A stretch of 23,075 nt of DNA from an uncultured Pseudomonadota bacterium. GTDB lineage: Bacteria; Pseudomonadota; Gammaproteobacteria; Burkholderiales; Eutrophovitaceae. Position 1 is the first letter of the stretch. Each line of letters opens with the position of its first letter. The stretch covers positions 1-23,075 of the forward strand of contig CAJXPC010000001.1 in NCBI GenBank assembly GCA_913057845.1, in the 5' to 3' direction. A program made the translations under genes and the position numbers. The notes beneath the pieces were generated by a model that had not been told where the DNA came from, did not search any database, and was given only the letters and a program-made list of their open reading frames with translations. This document shows positions 17,387 through 23,075 of the stretch, piece by piece.

Positions 17387-17872
17387 ATGAAAATAACAAA
17401 ATACGATTTAAAGATACTATCTGTTCTTCAGGAGAATGCGCGTTCTAGCTTACAAGAAATCAGTGCGCGAGTCGGTTTGTCGAGCACGCCTTGTTGGAAT
17501 CGTATTAAGAAAATGGAGGGCGCCGGCATCATCCAGGGATACACTGTGCAGGTTGATCCCAGTGTCTTAGGATATCGGGAATCGGTGATCGTGCAGGTCA
17601 CGTTAGATAACCACTCTGACGAGACTTTGTTTGAGTTTGGCAAGCAATTGGAGAAGATCCCAGAGGTGTTGGAGGCGTCATTGGTCTCTGGAGATTACGA
17701 TTATTACATCCGTATCGCGGTGAAAGATACTCGAGACTATGAGCGATTGTTGCGGGAGAGTTTGTATAGAATTCCAGGGATTCGTCATACTAAGTCGACT
17801 TTTGTGTTGCGTACTCTGAAAGATAGGTCAATACCACTGCCGAGCGAGCCGGTTCATGGGGCGAACCTATGA
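17387..17872 (+). CDS. Lrp/AsnC family transcriptional regulator
   Basis: A 161-residue feast/famine regulator. The N-terminal helix-turn-helix (about 5-55) has the family pattern YDLKILSVLQENARSS, EISARVGLSSTPCWNRIKKME and GIIQGYTVQVD. The C-terminal RAM ligand-binding domain (about 65-145) includes VSGDYDYYIRIAVKD and an IPGIRHTKSTFVLR strand. Such proteins form octamers that sense amino acids, often leucine, valine or other branched compounds. It is divergent from ilvB, with 98 bp between the start codons containing two inverted repeats, so ilvB and the downstream oxidoreductase/icmF genes are its natural targets. No Shine-Dalgarno sequence is evident before ATG 17387. A BtuF-like gene follows on the same strand after about 40 bp. 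Confidence 0.93.
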   Translation: MKITKYDLKILSVLQENARSSLQEISARVGLSSTPCWNRIKKMEGAGIIQGYTVQVDPSVLGYRESVIVQVTLDNHSDETLFEFGKQLEKIPEVLEASLVSGDYDYYIRIAVKDTRDYERLLRESLYRIPGIRHTKSTFVLRTLKDRSIPLPSEPVHGANL

Positions 17873-17912
17873 TGAGTTGTAATCAAGGATTGAGTGTAAA
17901 GGAGTGTCCATC

Positions 17913-18704
17913 TTGTTAGACGCGGCAGGTATTGAGCACGAAGTAACTTCTGGAACAACCCGAATCATGTGCGCAGTACCGAGCATTACCGAACTGCTTT
18001 TTGAATTGGGGTTGGGAGATAAGGTTGTCGGTCGAACGGGGTTTTGTTTTCATCCGAAAGATGAGGTTAAACGTGTTCCAAAAATTGGCGGCACGAAAGA
18101 TTTTGACTTAGAAAAGCTGCGATTACTTCGTCCTACGCATCTGATTGTTAATGTTGATGAGAATCCTAAGGAGTTGGTTGACTCCGCGCGCGAATTTATT
18201 CCTAATATCGTCGTAACGCATCCGCTTGGACCCAAAGATAATGTGTCTTTATATCAATTAATGGGGTATCTATTTCGAGCGACAGAACAAGCTAAACGAT
18301 TGACGGAGCTTTTTTTGCGGTCTTATCAATCTGCTATAGATCAGACGAGTCAGCTTAATCGTGAGCGTGTGTTGTATCTTATTTGGAAAAAGCCTTGGAT
18401 GACTATTGGTCAGGATACGTACATCGCTCGGGTTTTGGCCTCCGTGGGGTATGATCAGATTGAATTAAATAGTCCGATTCGATATCCCGAAATAAAGGTT
18501 GAATGTCTCGCCGGCAAGGTTGATCATATTTTACTGTCGACAGAGCCTTTTGCTTTTCGGAGAAGAGATGTTCTAGAGCTCGAGGCTGCGGTATGTCTTT
18601 CCGGTAAGCCTAGGGTTTCTTTGATTGATGGCGAGATGACATCTTGGTACGGCTCGCGGGCAATACAGGGTTATGACTATTTGGCAGCTTTTAGGGCCGC
18701 TTAG
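17913..18704 (+). CDS. BtuF-like substrate-binding-fold protein without signal peptide
   Basis: A 263-residue helical-backbone periplasmic-binding-fold protein of the BtuF/FhuD type. The family opening CAVPSITELLFELGLGDKVVGRTGFC-type segment is present near residue 20, followed by VPKIGGTKDFDLEKL, RPTHLIVN and a C-terminal lobe with ISRVLA-like YIARVLASVG. Unlike true BtuF it has no N-terminal signal peptide or lipobox, and no BtuC/BtuD genes are nearby. I prefer TTG 17913 because AAGGAG (17899-17904) lies 8 nt upstream; GTG 17904 would add three residues but its own ribosome site would be poor. It follows the Lrp-type gene by 40 bp. With two B12 mutase systems in the window, cytosolic corrinoid or metal binding is an inference. 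Ligand unknown. Confidence 0.8.
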   Translation: MLDAAGIEHEVTSGTTRIMCAVPSITELLFELGLGDKVVGRTGFCFHPKDEVKRVPKIGGTKDFDLEKLRLLRPTHLIVNVDENPKELVDSAREFIPNIVVTHPLGPKDNVSLYQLMGYLFRATEQAKRLTELFLRSYQSAIDQTSQLNRERVLYLIWKKPWMTIGQDTYIARVLASVGYDQIELNSPIRYPEIKVECLAGKVDHILLSTEPFAFRRRDVLELEAAVCLSGKPRVSLIDGEMTSWYGSRAIQGYDYLAAFRAA

Positions 18705-18742
18705 GTTTGCTGTTTCGCCACCGAATAATAAAGATGGTGTTG

Positions 18743-18776
18743 AGCACTTTGAATACAGAATTCAAAGTGCTATGAT
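18743..18776 (+). promoter_or_regulatory. 12-5-12 palindrome overlapping the gntR promoter
   Basis: AGCACTTTGAAT (18743-18754) and ATTCAAAGTGCT (18760-18771) form a perfect inverted repeat around ACAGA. A plausible sigma70 promoter overlaps it: -35 TTGAAT (18749-18754) inside the left arm and -10 TATGAT (18771-18776) starting at the last base of the right arm, with 16-bp spacing. This places the palindrome where a repressor would block RNA polymerase, so it is a good candidate operator for the GntR/FCD protein encoded next. It lacks a T-tract on either strand, which argues against a terminator. Confidence 0.6.
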
Positions 18777-18806
18777 TCGTCTCGTGTCGTTCCTACTCAA
18801 CAAACT

Positions 18807-19469
18807 GTGCCGAATATGAATAGATTGAAGCCACAGCCTACGCTGGTCGATCAGGTCTATGAGGCGATTCTTTCTGATATATCTGAGGGAAAGTTTGATG
18901 AGAAAAATCGACTCAAGCAGGAGGAAATAGCAGAATCATTAGGGGTTTCGCGCCAGCCGGTTCAGCAGGCGCTGTTGTTACTTCGTAGTGATGGGTTGGT
19001 GCGTGACGCACCGGGTCGCGGTTTGGTTGTGTCACCTCTAGAATTCGATTTTGTGAGGGATTTGTATGAGGTGCGCGCCGCAATTGACAAGTTAGCTACT
19101 GGGAAAGCAGCGGAGAGAGGGGCGAAATTAGCCTCAGAAGACGGGGAAGACTACCTAGAGGCTGGTCGTCGTGCGCTCAGCAGTGGCTCAATTGCTGAGC
19201 TGATTGCCGCTGATGTTAATTTCCATTTTTTTATTTACGGACTCGCAGGCAATCCATTGATAGCCGAAACCAGTCGCCCTCATTGGAACTTTTTGCGGCG
19301 TGTTATGGGGCAGGTGCTTCTTAAGGGGGAGCCCCCGGTCGAGATTTGGAACCAGCACGCTGACATACTTGGAGCGGTGATCGAAGGCAATGTAGGTGAG
19401 GCAGAGCGATTAGCTGGTGATCACATCGTTCAGGCGCTAATTGCGCTGGAGCAAAAGCTTAAAGCTTAG
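18807..19469 (+). CDS. GntR family regulator, FCD (FadR) subfamily
   Basis: A 220-residue regulator. The N-terminal winged helix (about 10-75) has LVDQVYEAILSDISEGKF, LKQEEIAESLGVSRQPVQQALLLL and GLVRDAPGRGLVV. The C-terminal all-helical FCD domain (about 85-215) has DLYEVRAAIDKLA, an AADVNFHFFIYGLAGN helix and a terminal DHIVQALIALE helix with the His/Asp residues that usually bind metal and a carboxylate effector. The annotated GTG 18807 and the ATG at 18816 are both possible; neither has a Shine-Dalgarno sequence and the leader is short. It is the first gene of a three-gene run with the acyl-CoA ligase (39 bp) and ThDP lyase (24 bp), so it probably represses that operon in response to the acid or its CoA ester. 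Confidence 0.9.
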   Translation: MPNMNRLKPQPTLVDQVYEAILSDISEGKFDEKNRLKQEEIAESLGVSRQPVQQALLLLRSDGLVRDAPGRGLVVSPLEFDFVRDLYEVRAAIDKLATGKAAERGAKLASEDGEDYLEAGRRALSSGSIAELIAADVNFHFFIYGLAGNPLIAETSRPHWNFLRRVMGQVLLKGEPPVEIWNQHADILGAVIEGNVGEAERLAGDHIVQALIALEQKLKA

Positions 19470-19508
19470 CCTCAAGTTCTGTGTCTTTAGAAGAATGTTA
19501 GATAAGTT

Positions 19509-21158
19509 ATGAATATTTCAGAGTATAAAACCTTGTACCACACCCTGTGTGACACTGTTGCCTCTTACCCGGATAGGGCCGCTTATTGCGTTCCGCCAAT
19601 GAAGGGGAGGAGCTACCACCCTGACGGTTGGGAAATTACATGGGGACAGGTTTTAGAACGGGTAGAAGCTAAAAAAAATGTTTATGCGAAAGCTGGGGTA
19701 GGGCATGGTCATCGCGTTGCGATTTTGTTTGAGCAAAGGCCGGAGTTTTTCTTTCATTATTACGCGCTCAACGCGCTTGGTGCCGGTATCGTCCCGATCA
19801 ACCCTGACTATCGCATTGAAGAAATTAAGTATGTAATTGAGCACTCTGAAGCGACTTTAGCTGTGTGTGTTGATGCCCGCTTGGCAGAGCTGGTGTCTAT
19901 AGCGAACTCGATCAGCAGCAATCTGGAAGTTGTATCGTTTGATTCATTTCCTGATGAATTGCCACTAATGCCTGCCGCGCCGCGCCATGATGAGCCGGAT
20001 GCTGACACGGAGGCGGCGCTTCTGTATACATCGGGGACAACTGGAAGGCCGAAGGGTTGTATCCTTACAAATGAATACTTTCACACTTTTGGTGAAAGTT
20101 ATTTTTATGCCGGGGGTCGACTTGGTTTCCGAGAAGAGGGGGAGCGGTTGTACAACCCTTTGCCTTTGCATCACGCCAATTGCTTGTCGATTTCAACGCC
20201 CGCAATGTTAATGAGTGGCGGTTGCTTAATTTTCCCCGACAGATTCCATGCAAGCACTTGGTGGAAAGATCTCGTTGCTACCAAAGCAACGGCTGTTCAG
20301 TTCCAGGGAATTATTCCTAACATTTTGCTGAAGTTGCCGGAGGAGCCCGAAGAGCGGCAACATCAAGTGCGCTTTGCGCTTTGCGCCGGTATCGAGCCCA
20401 GCCATCATGAGGTTTTTGAAAAGCGCTTCGGCTTTCCCGTTGTTGAAATGTGGGCCATGTCTGAAACTGGAAGAATTATTACGGATAACTTTGAGCCTCG
20501 CAAAATTCAAACACGCTCGTTTGGAAAAGAGAGTCAATGGGTTGAGGCGCGAGTCTTTGATGAAAACGATAATGAATTATCTCCTGGTAAACCGGGTGAG
20601 CTGGTGATTCGAAGTAATGGTGCTGAGCCGCGTCAAGGATTTTTTTCTGGTTATTTGAAAAATGAAGAGGCAACTGAGGAAGCTTGGAAGAGTGGTTGGT
20701 TCCATACGGGTGACGCGGTTATCCAGGATGAAGAGGGCTTCTTTTACTTTTTAGATCGTAAGAAAAATATCATCCGCCGATCAGGGGAGAATATCGCCGC
20801 AGCCGAGGTGGAGGCGTGTTTGACCGCTCATGAGCGTGTCAAGCAGGTAGCTGTCATCGCGGCCCCTGATGAGGTTCGCGAAGAAGAAGTTATGGCCTGC
20901 GTTGTAGCAAAGTTTCCCGAAGACGTTAATGGCACGGAGGGACAAGCTAAGTTTGCGAATGAATTGTTCGATTGGTGTTATGAGCGTATCGCTTACTTCA
21001 AGGCGCCAGGATGGGTATTATTTATAGATACTCTCCCTTTAGGGACTTCAGCAAAAGTTCAAAAGATTCATATTTTTCCGCCTGGAATAGATCCGCGACA
21101 GCAGGATGGATCCATTGATTTGAGGTCGCGTAAAAAACAAAAAATGCAAACCACTTAA
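19509..21158 (+). CDS. AMP-forming acyl-CoA synthetase (ANL superfamily)
   Basis: A 549-residue adenylate-forming ligase that activates a carboxylic acid with ATP and CoA. The P-loop YTSGTTGRPKG is at 173-183. MWAMSETGRI is the A5 adenine region, GWFHTGD the A7 Asp motif and DRKKNIIRRSGENI the A8 hinge. LPLGTSAKVQK near the C-terminus supplies the catalytic Lys of A10. It resembles CaiC/medium-chain or hydroxyacyl ligases in layout. It is followed by the 2-hydroxyacyl-CoA-lyase-like gene after 24 bp and preceded by gntR, so the substrate is most likely a 2-hydroxy acid; 2-hydroxyisobutyrate is the attractive candidate because it would also feed HcmAB. The start at ATG 19509 has only a weak A/G-rich upstream site. 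The substrate assignment is inference. Confidence 0.88.
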   Translation: MNISEYKTLYHTLCDTVASYPDRAAYCVPPMKGRSYHPDGWEITWGQVLERVEAKKNVYAKAGVGHGHRVAILFEQRPEFFFHYYALNALGAGIVPINPDYRIEEIKYVIEHSEATLAVCVDARLAELVSIANSISSNLEVVSFDSFPDELPLMPAAPRHDEPDADTEAALLYTSGTTGRPKGCILTNEYFHTFGESYFYAGGRLGFREEGERLYNPLPLHHANCLSISTPAMLMSGGCLIFPDRFHASTWWKDLVATKATAVQFQGIIPNILLKLPEEPEERQHQVRFALCAGIEPSHHEVFEKRFGFPVVEMWAMSETGRIITDNFEPRKIQTRSFGKESQWVEARVFDENDNELSPGKPGELVIRSNGAEPRQGFFSGYLKNEEATEEAWKSGWFHTGDAVIQDEEGFFYFLDRKKNIIRRSGENIAAAEVEACLTAHERVKQVAVIAAPDEVREEEVMACVVAKFPEDVNGTEGQAKFANELFDWCYERIAYFKAPGWVLFIDTLPLGTSAKVQKIHIFPPGIDPRQQDGSIDLRSRKKQKMQTT

Positions 21159-21182
21159 GCCCACTAAATTTTTGGAAAAAAC

Positions 21183-22904
21183 ATGTCATTGATGCCATTG
21201 AACGAAAACATGAGTGCTGGCGTGATTGCCCGATTTTTAAAATCTCAAGGGGTTGATCGAATTTTTTCCTTATGTGGTGGACACATCATGCCCATTTGGA
21301 TGCGTGCTGATGCGGAGGGAATACAGATTATAGATGTGCGTGATGAGCGAGCTGCAATTTATATGGCGCATGCGCACAGCGAGTTAACGGGGAAGCTTGG
21401 CGTCGCATTAGTCACGGCGGGGCCAGGGGTGACTAATGCGATGACTGGAATTGCTAATGCGCATGTTGCCCGGGCATCTATTCTTGTTCTGTCGGGACTT
21501 CCACCTAGGGCACAAGAAAACCGTGGCGCACTGCAAGATATCGTGCACACGGATCTTCTTAAGTCGATCACTCGTTATGCGCGAACGGTTCGACAATCTA
21601 GTTTGGTGTTACAAGAGCTCGACGAAGCGGTTTCTCGAGCCATGGGAGCTGGAGGGGAGCCTGGGCCGGTGTATCTAGATTTTCCAACGGATGTTCTCCG
21701 AGAAGAGGTGCCTAGAGCCATTCAGATGTTGGAGCACTTCAGACCCAAGATCATTCGGCCTTTACTTCCCCATGCGGATGATGTCGCAGAGGCGGTGAGA
21801 GTTTTATGGGGTGCTAAAAAACCGTTAGTAATTTCTGGGCGAGGAGCTCGTGGTGCCCAAAAAGAGTTATGTGAATTTTTAGATAAGCTTGGTGCGGTAT
21901 ATCTTGATACCGGCGAGAGTAAGGGTTTGGTGCCAGACAGCCACCCATCCGTTGTCGCGGCAATGCGGGGTAAGGTCATGGGCGATGCCGATGTTGTTGT
22001 GACTTTGGGTCGGCGCCTGGATTTCCAACTAGCGTATGGATCTCCGGCTGTTTTTGGTTCGGCTAAGTTCGTCCGAATAGGAGAAGTCCCGACCGAAGTG
22101 CGTGACAACAGACGTGGGGATGTGGAGATTCATGCAAATCCTGCTAAAACTTTGGAAGCCATTAACCAGTGCGTGGGGACGCGAATTTCTGCCGTGGATA
22201 AGGAGTGGGCAAAGTCACTTCGTTTAAAGCACGAGGAGCGAGCGCAACGGCTGGCTGAGTCGATGTTGACTGCGCCATCCGATGATCAGGGACGCATTCA
22301 TCCTAATAGAGTGCTTGCTGAGATGCAAAAGCAAATGGGTAAAGATTCAGTTGTTGTTGCAGATGGCGGTGATTTTCTTGCTTTTGCGCGTGTGGGTTTG
22401 AATGCGACTACGTACCTTGACCCTGGTTCGCTCGGGTGTATTGGAATTGGAACTGCATTTGGTATTGCCGCCAGCCTCGCTTGTCCTGGTAAAGATGTTG
22501 TGGTGGCGACTGGTGATGGGGCATTTGGGTTCAATGCAATGGAGATTGATACGGCCGTGCGCCACAAGGCACCCGTGCTTATTGTTGTGGCCAATAACGG
22601 AGCATGGCAAATCGAGGTTCATGATCAAACTGATACGCACGGTAAGGTTGTAGGGACTAAGCTACAGGTTTCAAATTATGCGCAGATGGCGCAAGCTTTT
22701 GGGATGTACGCGGAAAGAGTGACATCGGCAGACGATCTAGAGGGGGCGATTAAACGAGCGATGCAAAATAGGCCCGCGCTATTGGATGTTTTGGTGTCTC
22801 CTGAGGCGAAGTCCTCTGATGCAAAAACTGGCTTGGCTTGGGTGCCTGATTTGCAGGCTCTTGCCGCATGGGATGATGCGGAAAAAGCCTGGCGTCAGGA
22901 TTAG
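21183..22904 (+). CDS. ThDP-dependent lyase, 2-hydroxyacyl-CoA lyase-like (ILVBL/HACL2 type)
   Basis: A 573-residue ThDP enzyme with the three-domain AHAS/oxalyl-CoA decarboxylase fold. Catalytic Glu55 is in RDERAA. CGGHIMPI (31-38), TAGPGVTNAMTG (78-89), QENRGALQDI (111-120) and GPVYLDFPTDVL (161-172) match the ILVBL/HACL2 group. GDGAFGFNAMEIDTAV (444-459) and NNGAW (471-475) form the ThDP/Mg site. It lacks the AHAS-specific MGMVRQWQ segment seen in ilvB of this window, so an acetolactate synthase label would be misleading. HACL-type enzymes cleave 2-hydroxyacyl-CoA to formyl-CoA plus an aldehyde or ketone; a described actinobacterial relative splits 2-hydroxyisobutyryl-CoA to acetone and formyl-CoA. 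The preceding ligase gene fits this. Its stop overlaps the convergent glutaredoxin gene by 4 bp. Exact substrate unverified. Confidence 0.82.
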   Translation: MSLMPLNENMSAGVIARFLKSQGVDRIFSLCGGHIMPIWMRADAEGIQIIDVRDERAAIYMAHAHSELTGKLGVALVTAGPGVTNAMTGIANAHVARASILVLSGLPPRAQENRGALQDIVHTDLLKSITRYARTVRQSSLVLQELDEAVSRAMGAGGEPGPVYLDFPTDVLREEVPRAIQMLEHFRPKIIRPLLPHADDVAEAVRVLWGAKKPLVISGRGARGAQKELCEFLDKLGAVYLDTGESKGLVPDSHPSVVAAMRGKVMGDADVVVTLGRRLDFQLAYGSPAVFGSAKFVRIGEVPTEVRDNRRGDVEIHANPAKTLEAINQCVGTRISAVDKEWAKSLRLKHEERAQRLAESMLTAPSDDQGRIHPNRVLAEMQKQMGKDSVVVADGGDFLAFARVGLNATTYLDPGSLGCIGIGTAFGIAASLACPGKDVVVATGDGAFGFNAMEIDTAVRHKAPVLIVVANNGAWQIEVHDQTDTHGKVVGTKLQVSNYAQMAQAFGMYAERVTSADDLEGAIKRAMQNRPALLDVLVSPEAKSSDAKTGLAWVPDLQALAAWDDAEKAWRQD

Positions 22905-23025
22905 CTGTTTAGATAATTATTTAACGCTTCGCTATCGCCAATATAATTCCCGTTAATGAAGATTTGCGGCACGGTTTGCTCGCCAGTAACAGCCCCAATA
23001 ATGCGACTTCGGGTTTGGTGTGAAA
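22901..23025 (-). CDS. Glutaredoxin, C-terminal fragment (truncated by contig end)
   Basis: Reading the minus strand from the adapter junction gives 41 residues ending in TAA (22901-22903). They contain RSRIIGAVTGEQ, the cis-proline and glutathione-binding motif TVPQIFINGNYIGDSEAL, and a short terminal helix NNYLNS. TVPQ-F-NG-IG is diagnostic of glutaredoxin C-termini. The CPYC/CGFS active site lies beyond the contig end, so the class cannot be told, and fusion to a peroxiredoxin or other domain is possible. The fragment has no start codon in the window. It is convergent with the ThDP lyase, and the stop codons overlap by 4 bp (22901-22904). Confidence 0.85.
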
Positions 23026-23075
23026 CTGTCTCTTATACACATCTCCGAGCCCACGAGACCTCTCTACATCTCGTA
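23026..23075. other. Illumina Nextera i7 adapter (artefact)
   Basis: Positions 23026-23059 are the reverse complement of the Nextera read-2 adapter, beginning with the mosaic end CTGTCTCTTATACACATCT (23026-23044). Index CTCTCTAC (Nextera N707) is at 23060-23067 and the start of the P7 sequence (ATCTCGTA) at 23068-23075. Genomic sequence ends at 23025. Confidence 0.98.

Noticed and set aside
18743..18771. Palindrome before gntR as intrinsic terminator of the BtuF-like gene
   Set aside because: No T-run follows on either strand, and it overlaps a plausible promoter; an operator explains it better.
21183..22904. Second acetolactate synthase
   Set aside because: It lacks the AHAS active-site segment found in the ilvB of this window and has the GGHI/QENRGALQ motifs of the ILVBL/HACL2 group.
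1..23075. 45-bp terminal inverted repeats flanking the whole window, suggesting a transposon or linear replicon
   Set aside because: Both copies are the Nextera adapter with mosaic end and index, not biological ends.

Overview
The window is an assembled contig whose two ends are sequencing adapter: positions 1-45 and 23026-23075 are Illumina Nextera i7 adapter, so genuine DNA runs from about 46 to 23025. The rest is densely coding, of moderate GC, with ordinary bacterial operons. It holds two coenzyme B12-dependent acyl-CoA mutase systems, a fused 2-oxoacid:ferredoxin oxidoreductase, an acetolactate synthase, and Lrp-type and GntR/FCD-type regulators. This fits a free-living, probably aerobic proteobacterium that uses branched-chain carboxylic acids. 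No rRNA, tRNA, CRISPR array, insertion sequence or phage gene was seen. The species cannot be named from the sequence alone.

Layout. (1) 46-2697, plus strand: the 3' part of a PanB-like ketopantoate hydroxymethyltransferase, an SDR dehydrogenase and a DAACS-type sodium/proton:carboxylate symporter. (2) 2684-8275, minus strand, read right to left: hcmB, a MeaB-type GTPase, hcmA, a tandem gamma-carbonic-anhydrase-like protein and a MATE transporter. HcmA carries Ile90, Asp117, Gln208 and His245. This is the signature of 2-hydroxyisobutyryl-CoA mutase rather than methylmalonyl-CoA mutase. (3) 8556-17288, minus strand: ilvB, a 1167-residue indolepyruvate/2-oxoacid ferredoxin oxidoreductase, and icmF (fused isobutyryl-CoA mutase), with a strong hairpin just after icmF. 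(4) 17387-18704, plus strand: a divergent Lrp/AsnC regulator and a BtuF-like binding protein without a signal peptide. (5) 18807-22904, plus strand: a GntR/FCD regulator behind a 12-5-12 palindrome that covers its predicted promoter, an acyl-CoA ligase and a ThDP lyase resembling ILVBL/HACL2. (6) 22901-23025, minus strand: the C-terminus of a glutaredoxin cut by the contig end.

How the genes may work together (inference). Most of the locus acts on branched C4/C5 oxoacids and their CoA esters. IlvB feeds 2-oxoisovalerate synthesis. The ferredoxin oxidoreductase can turn 2-oxoisovalerate into isobutyryl-CoA. IcmF interconverts isobutyryl-CoA and n-butyryl-CoA. HcmAB with its G-protein would convert 2-hydroxyisobutyryl-CoA to 3-hydroxybutyryl-CoA. 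The ligase/lyase pair could make a 2-hydroxyacyl-CoA and cleave it to a ketone (or aldehyde) plus formyl-CoA. The locus may therefore hold both known fates of 2-hydroxyisobutyryl-CoA. The least expected single gene is the duplicated gamma-carbonic-anhydrase fold, whose zinc-binding histidines are divided between its two halves.
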